Translations under genes and position numbers: made by a program
Notes under the pieces: model-generated
What the model saw: only the letters and a program-made list of their open reading frames with translations
Databases searched by the model: none
Told to the model about the DNA's origin: nothing
Assembly: GCA_012517285.1 (NCBI GenBank)
Contig: JAAYVG010000032.1
Coordinates: 1 to 54,189, forward strand
Length of the DNA stretch: 54,189 nucleotides
Source of the DNA: Elusimicrobiota bacterium
GTDB lineage: Bacteria; Elusimicrobiota; Elusimicrobia; Elusimicrobiales; UBA9959
Reading direction: 5' to 3'
Part shown: one piece after another, positions 1-8,833 of the stretch
Numbering within the stretch: position 1 is the first letter of the stretch
Layout of the letters: each line of letters begins with the position of its first letter

Positions 1-108
1 AGAAAAATTATTGTTTCTCTTGATGAAAGGGAAAGAAAAATAAATGATGTTGAAATAATGCCAGTTTATGATTTTTTAGATAATCTCTGGTCCAATAAAA
101 TTTGGTAA
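1..108 (+). CDS. C-terminal end of an unidentified protein (5' truncated by the window)
   Basis: Frame 1 is open from the first base to a TAA at 106-108, giving 35 residues that end DFLDNLWSNKIW. The codon use (ATA, AGA, AAA, GAT) matches the native genes. The fragment is short, charged and ends in aromatic residues; no family can be recognised. It is followed by repeat-like DNA and then malQ on the same strand, so it is probably the last gene of an upstream unit. Confidence 0.5.
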   Translation, partial: RKIIVSLDERERKINDVEIMPVYDFLDNLWSNKIW

Positions 109-141
109 TCGATAATCATAACCGATCCATTTTTATCAGAT

Positions 142-183
142 GATTATCCGTTTACATCCTGATGATTACATCTCGATGATTAA
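142..183. repeat. Degenerate 21-bp repeat units (ATCCGTTTACATCCTGATGAT type)
   Basis: This stretch has about two units of the repeat that forms an array at 36065-36233 (core ATCCGTTTACATCCTGATGA, then TTACATCTCGATGATTAAA). It lies in the gap between the truncated first gene and malQ. A weaker related unit precedes it at about 113-140. Nothing else was recognised in the 109-286 gap except an AT-rich run with TATAAT at 207-212 that could be a -10 box without a good -35. Confidence 0.6.
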
Positions 184-286
184 AAAATATTGGTTTATTA
201 ATTTTATATAATAGGTTTAGAGTGAGAAATAAAGTTTTTTCGATTTGTAAAATGATTTTTGTTACTGTTTTAAATCTGGAGCGAAT

Positions 287-1867
287 ATGCATAAACTATT
301 GAATTCTAAACACTACGGAGTTCTTCTCCCACTTTTTTCTATGAGCAGCAAAAATGACTGGGGCTGCGGTGATTTCAATTCAATTGTTGAGTGGGCAAGC
401 TTTGTAAAGGATATTGGGCTTGATATAATTCAAATACTTCCGTTGAATGAGATGGAGCCACAGTCAAACTGTCCCTATACTGCAATAACTGCCTTTGCAA
501 TAGATCCAATTTATATATCTATTGCTGATATTGATAATCTTTCACCAGAGGTTAATAAGAAGATTAATTCAAGGGAGTTTAAGGAAAGAATAAAGGAGAT
601 AAAGAAAAAAGAATTTATAGATTATGCTGGTATAAAAAGGATAAAGTTTGAGGTTTTATGGGAGCAGTATAAGTATTTTTATGATAAGTTTTTGACATCT
701 GATACAATTGAAAAAAAGAGTTTTGATGATTATAAAAATAGAAACGATTACTGGCTCAAAGACTATTCAGTTTTTAGAAGATTGAAGGATGTTTATAATT
801 GGAAAAGCTGGACAGAGTGGGATGAGGAATTTAAAAATCCTCGCAGCCAAAAAATAGAGGAGTTTATAAGAACAAATTCTTTTGAGATAGATTTTTTTAA
901 TTATCTTCAGTGGGAGATTGAGAAGCAGTCAATAAGTGCAAAGGAAAAGTTGAATTCACTCGGCATACTGCTTTTGGGCGATCTTCCTTTTATGGTCAAT
1001 CAGGAGAGTGCTGATGTTTGGTCAAGGCAGTTTGATTTCAGTCTCGATTTAGAGTCAGGTGCTCCACCTGATGCTTTTAGCGATGAGGGGCAGAGGTGGG
1101 GGATACCTGCTCCAAACTGGCAGGTTCAGATGCAGAACAATTTTGAGTGGTGGAGGCTCAAGCTAAGAAAGTTTGAGGAGCTTTATGACATATTTAGGAT
1201 AGATCATATGGTTGGTTTTTTCAGAACTTGGGTTATACCGAAGGACAAAACAAAAAAGCCTGATTTCGATATACTCGATCCTTATCAGCAGGAGGAAAGG
1301 GGAAGGCTATTTTTGAAAACGGTTACTTCGTCAACAAAGATGCTTGCAATAGCTGAGGACCTGGGGGTTATACCTGATTATGTCAGGAAGGTTTTAAAAG
1401 AAGTTGAAGTATGTGGATATAAAATTATGAGATGGGAGAAGGGCAAGGATGGAAGGTATATTGATCCATCGAATTATGAGAGGCTTTCGCTTGCAACAAC
1501 TTCAACCCATGACACAGAGCCTATGAAGACGTGGTGGAGAATAATTGACAGGATTGAAAAAAAATCATTTTTAGAGATGATATACAATCGTCCTATTGAA
1601 AGGCTTCCAAAGAGATATTATGATATAAAGGATGATGTAAGCGATAAGCTTTTTAGAGCTAATTCTGCACTGGTAATATTAAATATCAGCGATATAATAG
1701 GAAGTGATGACAGGATAAACACACCGGGCACAACAGGCAATCATAACTGGAGCTTCAAGATAAAGTCAGACTCTAAAAAATTTTATGAGAAGTATATGAG
1801 CGATTTTGATTTCCTCAAAAAAAGGATAAAGGAGATAAGTGATGAAAAGAGCGATATCAGTAATTAG
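287..1867 (+). CDS. malQ: 4-alpha-glucanotransferase (amylomaltase, GH77)
   Basis: MalQ transfers alpha-1,4-glucan segments between malto-oligosaccharides in the cytoplasm (glycogen/maltodextrin metabolism). The 526 residues match the usual family size. Visible GH77 landmarks are the N-terminal GVLLPLFSM and GCGDF segments, GDLPFMV near residue 230, the nucleophile aspartate in FRIDHMVGF near 305, the acid/base glutamate in AEDLG near 357, the third carboxylate in STHDTE near 408, and NTPGTTGNHNW near the C-terminus. The start is an ATG after GGAGCGA. Its end overlaps the TatT-like gene by 26 bp, which suggests co-transcription with the transporter; whether the substrate is linked to glucan metabolism cannot be told. 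Confidence 0.95.
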   Translation: MHKLLNSKHYGVLLPLFSMSSKNDWGCGDFNSIVEWASFVKDIGLDIIQILPLNEMEPQSNCPYTAITAFAIDPIYISIADIDNLSPEVNKKINSREFKERIKEIKKKEFIDYAGIKRIKFEVLWEQYKYFYDKFLTSDTIEKKSFDDYKNRNDYWLKDYSVFRRLKDVYNWKSWTEWDEEFKNPRSQKIEEFIRTNSFEIDFFNYLQWEIEKQSISAKEKLNSLGILLLGDLPFMVNQESADVWSRQFDFSLDLESGAPPDAFSDEGQRWGIPAPNWQVQMQNNFEWWRLKLRKFEELYDIFRIDHMVGFFRTWVIPKDKTKKPDFDILDPYQQEERGRLFLKTVTSSTKMLAIAEDLGVIPDYVRKVLKEVEVCGYKIMRWEKGKDGRYIDPSNYERLSLATTSTHDTEPMKTWWRIIDRIEKKSFLEMIYNRPIERLPKRYYDIKDDVSDKLFRANSALVILNISDIIGSDDRINTPGTTGNHNWSFKIKSDSKKFYEKYMSDFDFLKKRIKEISDEKSDISN

Positions 1868-2654
1868 TATAACACTTTTTTTTGCCTCATGTTCTGTTAA
1901 CCATATAGCTGTAAAAAAAACAGCTGAGATAATAGATAACGGGACCCCTGAAATATTTTCTGATTCAAATCTCAAGTATATAAAGGCATCGCTTCCAGCA
2001 AATCTCAAGCTTATGGAGATACTCTATCAGACAGATAAGGATCCAAAGCTTGTGAAAAATATGGCGATGGGGTTCTGTGGATATGCGTTTGCTTTTTTAG
2101 ATGATGATAAGGACAACAGAAATGATTTTTATATAAGAGGGATAAGATACAGCGACGATTATATAAATAGTAAAAAATTGATGGAGAAAAAGGATGTAAA
2201 GGGAACGGATTTCGATATACTTTTTTGGAACACGTTTTGTAAGAGCTCGTATTTAGATATGAACAGGGATGATCTGGCTGCACTTAATTATTTAGGAGAG
2301 GTTGAAACGCAGTCAGAAAAGCTTTTTGAGATAAACCCTAACTATTTTTATAAATCACTCTACACAATACTTGGCTCAATATATGCTAGTAAACCAAAGA
2401 TGATAGGTGGTGATATTGATAAGGCAAAAAAATATTTTGATGAGGCCGTCAGTGGCACAGGATCAAAACTTCTTATCAACAGATATATATATGCAAGGAT
2501 ATATCCACAGTTAGCAGATGATGAGGCATTATTTGATAAAATAGTAGATGAGATATTAAACTATAAAAATGATGATGAGAGCATTGCCTTTTTTAATGAG
2601 GTTGCAAAGGAGAAGACAGCAAAATTAAAGGAGATGAAAAATGAAATATTTTAG
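1842..2654 (+). CDS. TRAP transporter T-component (TatT-like) lipoprotein
   Basis: The start is placed at the ATG at 1842, with GGAG at 1831-1834; an in-frame GTG at 1839 is less likely. The product (270 residues) starts with a short hydrophobic signal ending FFASC, a lipobox, so it should be an envelope lipoprotein. The body is helical and resembles the TatT family (PF16811), exemplified by Treponema pallidum Tp0956, a TPR-like trimer that docks to a TRAP solute-binding protein. The position immediately before dctP, dctQ and dctM supports this. It overlaps both malQ and the next gene. Ligand unknown; in the treponemal system a hydrophobic ligand was proposed. Confidence 0.85.
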   Translation: MKRAISVISITLFFASCSVNHIAVKKTAEIIDNGTPEIFSDSNLKYIKASLPANLKLMEILYQTDKDPKLVKNMAMGFCGYAFAFLDDDKDNRNDFYIRGIRYSDDYINSKKLMEKKDVKGTDFDILFWNTFCKSSYLDMNRDDLAALNYLGEVETQSEKLFEINPNYFYKSLYTILGSIYASKPKMIGGDIDKAKKYFDEAVSGTGSKLLINRYIYARIYPQLADDEALFDKIVDEILNYKNDDESIAFFNEVAKEKTAKLKEMKNEIF

Positions 2655-3660
2655 AATATTGATGGCGGCTTTTATAATTTCACTTTTTTCTTATAAGGGA
2701 TTGAATGCTCAGGCTGCAAAACCAAGTATTATAAAGTTTGCAACACTTGCTCCTGAGGGAACAAGCTGGGTTAAGGTTTTAAGGGAGTTTGCAAAGGATG
2801 TTGAAACTCAGACAAAGGGTGGAGTGAAGTTCAAGATTTATACAGGTGGTGTTCAGGGCGATGAGAAGGATATAATAAGAAAGATTAAAACAGCACAGCT
2901 TCACGCAAGCGGTTTTACCGGAGTTGGAATAGGCGAGATAGCAAAGGAGATGAGGGTTCTTGATGCACCATTTCTTTTTAAAAATACTGATGAGATAGAT
3001 TATGTATATTCAAAGTTTAATGATGAGTTTTCAAAGATTTTTGAGGACAATGGATTTATACTTTTAGGCTGGAGCGAGATAGGAGAGGTTTATGTGCTTT
3101 CAAAGAAAAGGATAAGCTCGCCTGCTGATTTTAAGGATATAAAGCTCTGGGTATGGGAGGGAGATCCGATAGCATTAAAAACATTTGAGACATTTGGCAC
3201 AAAGCCCATACCACTTTCAATATCCGATGTTATGACATCCATACAGACTGGTATGATAGATACTGTTTATGCTACCCCTGCAACAATAATACCGCTTGGC
3301 TGGCACTCAAAGATGAGTTATATACTTGATATGCCAATAACTTACGGAAGCGGGGCGGTTCTGATATCAAGGTCTATGTTTGATAAGCTTTCTGATGATA
3401 ACAAGAAGATTGTTATGGATCTCAGTAAAAAACATTTTTCAAATCTTAATAAAATAGGTAGAGAGGATAATAAAAAGGGGCTTAAACTTTTAAAATCAAA
3501 GCTTAAGGTTGTAAAACCTGATGATGTTCAAGCATTTGAAGCACTTGCTAAAAAAGCGAGAGAGGATTTAAAGCAAGTCTATGGAAACAAGCTTATAGAT
3601 GAGATAGAAAAGGCGATTGGCGAATACAGAGATGCTAAAGCAAAGAATAAAAAAATTTGA
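2641..3660 (+). CDS. dctP: TRAP transporter solute-binding protein (DctP/TatP family)
   Basis: This periplasmic substrate-binding subunit has 339 residues, the usual size. A Sec signal peptide spans residues 1-24 (FRILMAAFIISLFSYKGLNA). Family features follow: IKFATLAPEGTSWVKVL at the mature N-terminus, the EKDIIRKIKTAQLHA segment, FLFKNTDEIDYVY, and a central KLWVWEGDPIALKTFETFGTKP stretch where many family members place the carboxylate-binding arginine; here I see no arginine in that stretch, as expected if the ligand is not a simple carboxylate (inference). The start ATG overlaps tatT by 14 bp and the end overlaps dctQ by 29 bp, so translation is coupled. Confidence 0.92.
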   Translation: MKYFRILMAAFIISLFSYKGLNAQAAKPSIIKFATLAPEGTSWVKVLREFAKDVETQTKGGVKFKIYTGGVQGDEKDIIRKIKTAQLHASGFTGVGIGEIAKEMRVLDAPFLFKNTDEIDYVYSKFNDEFSKIFEDNGFILLGWSEIGEVYVLSKKRISSPADFKDIKLWVWEGDPIALKTFETFGTKPIPLSISDVMTSIQTGMIDTVYATPATIIPLGWHSKMSYILDMPITYGSGAVLISRSMFDKLSDDNKKIVMDLSKKHFSNLNKIGREDNKKGLKLLKSKLKVVKPDDVQAFEALAKKAREDLKQVYGNKLIDEIEKAIGEYRDAKAKNKKI

Positions 3661-4129
3661 TAATCTAATTCTCATTTTTGAGAAGTATATAGTCATAGCA
3701 TCTGTTCTTGCGATGCTTTTTCTTTCCTTTGCACAGGTTGTTTTAAGAATTTTTTTTAATTCCGGGATATCCTCGCTTGATACTTTTTTAAGATACCTTG
3801 TTATGATATCAGCGCTTTTTGGTTCATCAATGGCAAGCTATTATGTCCAACATTTTAGGATAGAGATATTCCAGAGATTAAGCAAAAAAGAGCAGATAAA
3901 TAAATTTTTAAATATATTTTCAGTTGTTGTTAGCATCGTTGCTGTTGGCATCATTTTTATTTATTCATTAAAATTCATACCTGTTGAGTTTGATTTAAAA
4001 GAGGTTTTTGAAAGCATAAAATCATTAAACTTCACCTCTGAATATATGATATTTTTTCTTCCACTGATTTTTTTTGATATGTTCTGTCATACATTTTTCT
4101 CACTTTTTAATGGCGAGGGAGATAAATGA
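3632..4129 (+). CDS. dctQ: TRAP transporter small permease subunit
   Basis: The product is about 165 residues with four predicted transmembrane helices (near residues 17-40, 50-72, 88-110 and 130-152), the DctQ topology. An upstream in-frame TTG at 3617 is possible, but the ATG at 3632 gives a normal N-terminus (MLKQRIKKFDNLILIFEKY). DctQ forms a complex with DctM in the inner membrane and receives the binding protein. The gene lies inside an overlapping operon: its start is within dctP and its TGA overlaps the ATG of dctM. Confidence 0.85.
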   Translation: MLKQRIKKFDNLILIFEKYIVIASVLAMLFLSFAQVVLRIFFNSGISSLDTFLRYLVMISALFGSSMASYYVQHFRIEIFQRLSKKEQINKFLNIFSVVVSIVAVGIIFIYSLKFIPVEFDLKEVFESIKSLNFTSEYMIFFLPLIFFDMFCHTFFSLFNGEGDK

Positions 4130-5361
4130 TAGCAGCATTTGCAGTCGCACTCATTCTGCTTCTTTTATCAACGCCTGTTTTTGCAGTGATAATAATTCTT
4201 ACAGCATGGCTTTACATCGGTGAGGGGATATCACTGACATCAATAATAATAGAGTTCCTGCGGCTTGGAAGCATGCCTTCGCTTATGGCAATACCGCTTT
4301 TTTCGCTTGCAGGTTTTATAATTGCATACTCAAAAGCACCGGATAGGTTGTTAAACCTTTTTTCTGCGCTTTTTGGCTGGATGAGGGGTGGAATTGTTTT
4401 GGGTGCAATTATATGTGCCTCAATATTTACAGCATTTAGCGGTGCATCAGGGGTTACAATAATAGCTGTTGGCGGATTGCTTATGCCAATGCTTGTAAAA
4501 TATGGTTATAAGGAAAAATTTTCATTGGGGATAGTTTCAACAACTGGAAGTTTAGGACTTTTATTCCCGCCATCACTGCCAATAATTCTCTACTCACTTG
4601 TTGCAAAGATTGATCTAAATATACTTTTCAAAAAATCGCTTGTTTATGGAGTGGTTATAATAATATTTCTTTATGTCTATTCATACATCGTTTCTACAAA
4701 GGAAGGGATTAAGACTGAGAAGTTTGATATGAAAAAGCTTAAAAGCTCAATAGCTGATGCAGGCTGGGAGATACCGCTGCCTTTTATAGTTGTTGGTGGA
4801 ATATACTCAGGGATTATAACCGCATCTGAGGCATCAAGCATAACATGCTTTTATGCATTTATTGTGGAGTGCTTCATAAAAAAAGAGATAAAAATAAAAG
4901 ATTTAGGTGAAATAATAACAAAGACAATGCTTTTAGTTGGTGCGATATTCATTGTTCTTGCAACCGCCCTTGCCTTTACGAACTACATCGTTGACATAGA
5001 ACTTCCTCAGAGACTTTTTGATCTCCTCTCAAAGTATGTATCGAGCAAGTATGTGTTTTTGATGATATTAAACATTGTCATACTTATGATAAATATGATC
5101 GAGATATTCTCTGCAATAATAATAGTCATACCAATAATAGTTCCGATAGCTGTCAGCTACGGAGTGGATCCGATACATTTAGCAATAATATTTCTTGTAA
5201 ACCTTGAGTTGGGTTATATGACTCCACCTTTTGGGATAAATCTGTTTCTCTCATCAATGAGATTTGAAAAACCGATAAAAGATGTTTATAAAGCTGTTAT
5301 GCCTGTATGGATAATACTTTTTATAACACTTTTGCTTGTTACATATTTCCCAATAGTGTAA
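4126..5361 (+). CDS. dctM: TRAP transporter large permease subunit
   Basis: DctM is the ion-coupled transport subunit of the TRAP system. The 411 residues contain about 11-12 hydrophobic helices. Family motifs seen are LMAIPLFSLAGFII, the AxSGASGVTIIAVGGLLMPML segment, the GSLGLLFPPSLPIILYS re-entrant loop, and LELGYMTPPFGINLFL near the end. ATGA overlap with dctQ and GAGGGAG just upstream support the start. This closes the operon; the following 187 bp hold a promoter for the next unit and no obvious hairpin terminator. Confidence 0.93.
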   Translation: MIAAFAVALILLLLSTPVFAVIIILTAWLYIGEGISLTSIIIEFLRLGSMPSLMAIPLFSLAGFIIAYSKAPDRLLNLFSALFGWMRGGIVLGAIICASIFTAFSGASGVTIIAVGGLLMPMLVKYGYKEKFSLGIVSTTGSLGLLFPPSLPIILYSLVAKIDLNILFKKSLVYGVVIIIFLYVYSYIVSTKEGIKTEKFDMKKLKSSIADAGWEIPLPFIVVGGIYSGIITASEASSITCFYAFIVECFIKKEIKIKDLGEIITKTMLLVGAIFIVLATALAFTNYIVDIELPQRLFDLLSKYVSSKYVFLMILNIVILMINMIEIFSAIIIVIPIIVPIAVSYGVDPIHLAIIFLVNLELGYMTPPFGINLFLSSMRFEKPIKDVYKAVMPVWIILFITLLLVTYFPIV

Positions 5362-5434
5362 TAGAATAGCGATTTAGCAATTTGAATATGTGGGGCTCTT
5401 AGTTGATTTTGTTAACTGTTGTGCAATAAAAGGG

Positions 5435-5462
5435 TTGACTTTTTATATATTTATGCTATAAC
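5435..5462 (+). promoter_or_regulatory. Putative sigma-70-type promoter
   Basis: TTGACT at 5435-5440 and TATAAC at 5457-5462 are separated by 16 bp. They lie in the gap after dctM and about 87 bp upstream of the next start codon, consistent with a new transcription unit for the envelope block. Confidence 0.5.
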
Positions 5463-5548
5463 ATAGTTATAGCCTCTTGAATGCTAAAAATGGTATTTTA
5501 AGAGTGGAAGTTTTTGTGTTTGGGATTTATAGAGTGTGAGGGTGCTTT

Positions 5549-6880
5549 ATGAATGAAGAAGAAGAGAAAAAGGATGAGAAAAAAGCAGCGGTTCCAAAGG
5601 ATTCTCTAACTAAAAAGGTTTTTAAATATAATATATTATTGCTTTTGTTGTTTTTCGTTGTGGCAGGGGTTTCTTCATATTTTTTGCTCAGCAGGGAAGC
5701 AACAAAGCTTGCAGGTGGTAGAATAAATAATCTTGAATCAAGTTTTAGCAAGGCTGGACGTTTCTCACTGATAAAAAGAATAAAGTATTTATTGACAAAT
5801 GATGAGTCAGTCCTTGATGAAAAAAAAGTTAACAGGGCAGCTGTTGATATTGCGGAAGATTTTTATGGTGATGAAGCAACAGATACATCAATTGGCTCAT
5901 CATCAAAATCTGGTGGCTCAAATTCAAAATCTAAAAATGGTGGAGGTAAGCCTTTCTCACCAAATGATAGGTTAGGGGCATCATTGGCATCGGTTAATAT
6001 GTCTGGCAGTGGTGGATCAAGCACATCTATCTCAAAATCGGGTTCATCAGCCAATTCCAAGTATGGTGTTTCTAAATTTAATGATAACAACAAGACTGAG
6101 GTAGAGATTAACGAGGAAAATAGAGCTAAGTATAACAAGCTTATGTCCAAAAAAACTGCTTCAGCAAGTGAATCCTTAAAAAACTCTTATGTGGCTTCAT
6201 TAAGCGGGGCTAAGGATGTTTCTAATGATACAGCAAGGGCATGGACGTCAAAGGCATTTGAGTCCGTTGGTGGTATGAATAAAAATATAAAGTATAATGA
6301 TAATGCAAACACAGCTCTTGATAAAATAGATCCAAACTCAATACCTGCTTATTTGAAGGATCAGGAGATAGATCCAAAATATAACTCGCTCAAGCCTTCA
6401 AGCGTTCCTGAGCCTGGTGCAACAAAGGATGATCAGGCAACAAAGGATGAAAAGCAGAACACTGAGAAGATGGCTCAGGATATGGCAAGCGGGGCGATTC
6501 AGTCAGCAGCCGGTGGAGAAACCGGTAGTGGTACAGACAGAAATAAACCCAATCAAAGTGATCAGTATGTAGAGAATCTGGGTCTGAGCCAGCTCTACAG
6601 CAACAAGGATGATTACGGCGACTATACCGTATACAAGGACAATAATGGCTTTATATTCCTTAAGGTTGCAAATGATAAATCAGGTCCTAATGGCACAGGA
6701 TTGCCTGATGGAGCTTTTCAAGTATTTGACCCAAAGACAAATCAGATTTCTTTCTGCAGTATCCCCGGTCAAGGTATATTAAACCCCGGACAGGGTTCCT
6801 GTGCCCCTGCTGATACAACGTGGCAGTGGGATGAAGGTTATGAAGGCTTTGCAAATTTTGTTCCAGCAGCGCAAAATTAA
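5549..6880 (+). CDS. Membrane-anchored Ser/Gly/Lys-rich low-complexity protein, function unknown
   Basis: No family was recognised. The 443 residues begin with a highly charged stretch (NEEEEKKDEKKA) followed by one transmembrane helix at about residues 30-48 (YNILLLLLFFVVAGVSSYF), so the bulk is probably periplasmic. Residues 110-175 are very rich in Ser, Gly and Lys with repeated SGGSxSKS motifs; residues 180-340 are charged and helix-prone. The last 100 residues are more ordered and aromatic, with two cysteines (FCSIPGQG and GSCAPADTTW) that could form a disulphide. The start ATG follows GAGGG. It is 11 bp upstream of the S41-like gene, so the two are probably co-transcribed. Confidence 0.75.
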   Translation: MNEEEEKKDEKKAAVPKDSLTKKVFKYNILLLLLFFVVAGVSSYFLLSREATKLAGGRINNLESSFSKAGRFSLIKRIKYLLTNDESVLDEKKVNRAAVDIAEDFYGDEATDTSIGSSSKSGGSNSKSKNGGGKPFSPNDRLGASLASVNMSGSGGSSTSISKSGSSANSKYGVSKFNDNNKTEVEINEENRAKYNKLMSKKTASASESLKNSYVASLSGAKDVSNDTARAWTSKAFESVGGMNKNIKYNDNANTALDKIDPNSIPAYLKDQEIDPKYNSLKPSSVPEPGATKDDQATKDEKQNTEKMAQDMASGAIQSAAGGETGSGTDRNKPNQSDQYVENLGLSQLYSNKDDYGDYTVYKDNNGFIFLKVANDKSGPNGTGLPDGAFQVFDPKTNQISFCSIPGQGILNPGQGSCAPADTTWQWDEGYEGFANFVPAAQN

Positions 6881-6891
6881 AAAGGTAAAAA

Positions 6892-8016
6892 ATGATTGAT
6901 AAAAAAGCATATATATATGTGATAGGTCTTATCTTTGTGTCTATTTTTTTGTTTTCCTGCTCCATAAAAAAAGATGATATCAATAAAAAGGTTATTGAAG
7001 TATTTCTTAATCACAGCTACTATAATTTAAGTGAAGATGATCTTAACCATTTGACAGCAAATGGTATTGAAAACCTGAAAACAGTTGATAAAAATTTTAA
7101 TATAGTAAATATCGGTGGTAGCAGAGCAAAGAGAGTCAATCGTGTGGAAAGGGGAAAGCTCTTTTATCCTTTTTTGATAAAAAAGGATAGTTCTGGATAC
7201 AGAATTATAAAAGTTTTTGATAATTCTTCTGCTTGGAAAAAAGGACTTAGGACTGGTGTGTTGAAAAGTATCAATGGCAGCGATATAAATTTAAAAAACC
7301 AGTATGATATTGAATACCTTCTTGAAGCAAGCGACAGCATATCTATAAATGTTCTTGGAACTGAGGGTGATATAAATTTAAGGGTTAAGAAGGAGATCCT
7401 CTTTTTCCCTTTTGTATGGGGTTTTGTTTTAAACGAAAAAACAGGATATGTTAGAATACTTGGGTTTTTAGAAAATTCTCATATACAGTTAAAAAACATT
7501 TTGAACAATTTTGTTCAGAATGGTGTTGGTAGTGTTGTGATTGATATGAGAGGTCTCATGGCTGGGAATTACGAAGAGGCAGCTAAGGTCGCTGGTTGTT
7601 TTGTAAAAAATGGCAGCATTGCTTATTATATTAAATCATCAAAGGATGTCTATAACAAAACATTTATTTCTGATGATGGGTCTTTTAATGAGCTGAGGAT
7701 TATAATCCTTGTTGATAAAAGGACTGCTTTTCTTGGTGAGGCGGTAGCACTGAGCTTGAAAGAAAACAATGGAGCTGTGATCATTGGTGAAAAAACTGCT
7801 GGACAGATGGAAGTGGTCAGGATGATTGCTCTCGATTGTAAAAAAATGTGCAATCTGACTGTTGCCAAGCTTTATCCGCCATCTGGCAGATATGTTGAAG
7901 GTATAACTCCTGATTATTACGTAAAGGTGGATGTTAACAGGGAGACATTTGGAATTAATTATATAGTTGATACGGATCCTTTTTTTAAAGAGATATTTAA
8001 CCTTGTTGGAAATTGA
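6892..8016 (+). CDS. S41 (C-terminal processing) peptidase-like lipoprotein lacking catalytic residues
   Basis: The 374-residue product has a hydrophobic leader ending FLFSCSI, a lipobox with Cys near residue 23. Next come a helical N-domain, a PDZ-like domain (about 100-170, with SSAWKKGLRTGVLKSINGSD) and an S41 protease core (about 175-350). Core signs are GYVRILGFLENS, VVIDMRGLMAGNYEEAA (where proteases have DLRxNxGG) and VIIGEKTAGQ. The region that normally holds the nucleophile (SASASE) reads RTAFLGEA near residue 275, with no serine, and the usual GKG lysine is Gln in KTAGQ. It is therefore likely a non-catalytic binding or scaffold protein (inference). Four AT-rich codons separate it from the previous gene. 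Confidence 0.8.
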   Translation: MIDKKAYIYVIGLIFVSIFLFSCSIKKDDINKKVIEVFLNHSYYNLSEDDLNHLTANGIENLKTVDKNFNIVNIGGSRAKRVNRVERGKLFYPFLIKKDSSGYRIIKVFDNSSAWKKGLRTGVLKSINGSDINLKNQYDIEYLLEASDSISINVLGTEGDINLRVKKEILFFPFVWGFVLNEKTGYVRILGFLENSHIQLKNILNNFVQNGVGSVVIDMRGLMAGNYEEAAKVAGCFVKNGSIAYYIKSSKDVYNKTFISDDGSFNELRIIILVDKRTAFLGEAVALSLKENNGAVIIGEKTAGQMEVVRMIALDCKKMCNLTVAKLYPPSGRYVEGITPDYYVKVDVNRETFGINYIVDTDPFFKEIFNLVGN

Positions 8017-8052
8017 TTTTATTAGAATTAATAATTTTAAAACTTTATAAAA

Positions 8053-8081
8053 TTAATTTGCTTGATTAAATGGGTTATAAT
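8053..8081 (+). promoter_or_regulatory. Possible promoter giving a very short or absent leader
   Basis: TATAAT at 8076-8081 with a weak TTAATT at 8053-8058 (17 bp spacer). The start codon at 8097 lies only 15 bp beyond the -10 box and has no Shine-Dalgarno sequence, so the mRNA leader would be under about 10 nt. Confidence 0.35.
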
Positions 8082-8096
8082 TAATAAAATTTAAAT

Positions 8097-8822
8097 ATGA
8101 CTTACAATATATGGAAAGATATATTTTTCTATTTTTATGTTTTTTTATTCTCTGCATCAGCAGTTGTCTTGATAAATTCTATAACAAAATTTGCTGCTGT
8201 TGTAAGGTCTAACAATAAAGATCAAAAGAGTGAATATGATGAGTTTAATGATGAGGCTCTTGATGAGGAAAAGGCAGAAGAACCGTCAGTAATAAGTGAT
8301 TCAGATGATGTAATGAATGTTTTTACACAAGAAAAGCTAAGCACTGTTGAGGAGACTGCGGAGAAAGTTCAGGTCATAAATGAAGAGTCTCAGGAAAATT
8401 TAGATTCTGAGGATGAGACTGCGGCTGATAAAGAAGATTTAGATTTTAAAAAAACACTTCTTGATTTGAACAATACGCTTGAGGAGATTGAAAAGAAGAT
8501 CTCCTATATGGAATCAAATAGCATCAATGTCCTTAACAATGTGGAAAAAAAGGTTTCAGATTTTGATGATAGGATAAATAAGCTGTCACATAACAACGAA
8601 CTGTCAGAGAAAATTTTAAATTTTGAAAAAACGCTTAAAGATTTAGAATCCTCTTTGAATAAGAAAAATGGGGAGAATATAAAAAATACACCCAAATACA
8701 TATACAAATATATAAGTGATATTGTTGATGATTACGATAACATTGATAAAGAGATGATAAGGAAGCGACTAAACCTTATTCTAAATGAACTCAAAGATCT
8801 AAACACTGAAGATGATGAATGA
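8097..8822 (+). CDS. Single-pass membrane protein with acidic linker and coiled coil, function unknown
   Basis: No family was recognised. The 241 residues start with one transmembrane helix (about 9-30, IFFYFYVFLFSASAVVLINSI). A very acidic stretch (about 42-120, rich in Asp and Glu) follows, then a coiled coil (about 118-190, with heptad-like LLDLNNTLEEIEKKISYMES and ILNFEKTLKDLESSLNKK). The basic-to-acidic polarity suggests a cytoplasmic C-terminal part, but orientation is not certain. The gene sits between the S41-like lipoprotein and the barrel fusion. It has no ribosome-binding site, only a nearby TATAAT. Confidence 0.7.
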   Translation: MTYNIWKDIFFYFYVFLFSASAVVLINSITKFAAVVRSNNKDQKSEYDEFNDEALDEEKAEEPSVISDSDDVMNVFTQEKLSTVEETAEKVQVINEESQENLDSEDETAADKEDLDFKKTLLDLNNTLEEIEKKISYMESNSINVLNNVEKKVSDFDDRINKLSHNNELSEKILNFEKTLKDLESSLNKKNGENIKNTPKYIYKYISDIVDDYDNIDKEMIRKRLNLILNELKDLNTEDDE

Positions 8823-8833
8823 AATGTCTATAA

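Noticed and set aside
5863-6150. Opposite-strand frame of 95 codons inside the Ser/Gly-rich gene
   Set aside because: It mirrors the biased composition of the real gene, with no start signal or recognisable motif.
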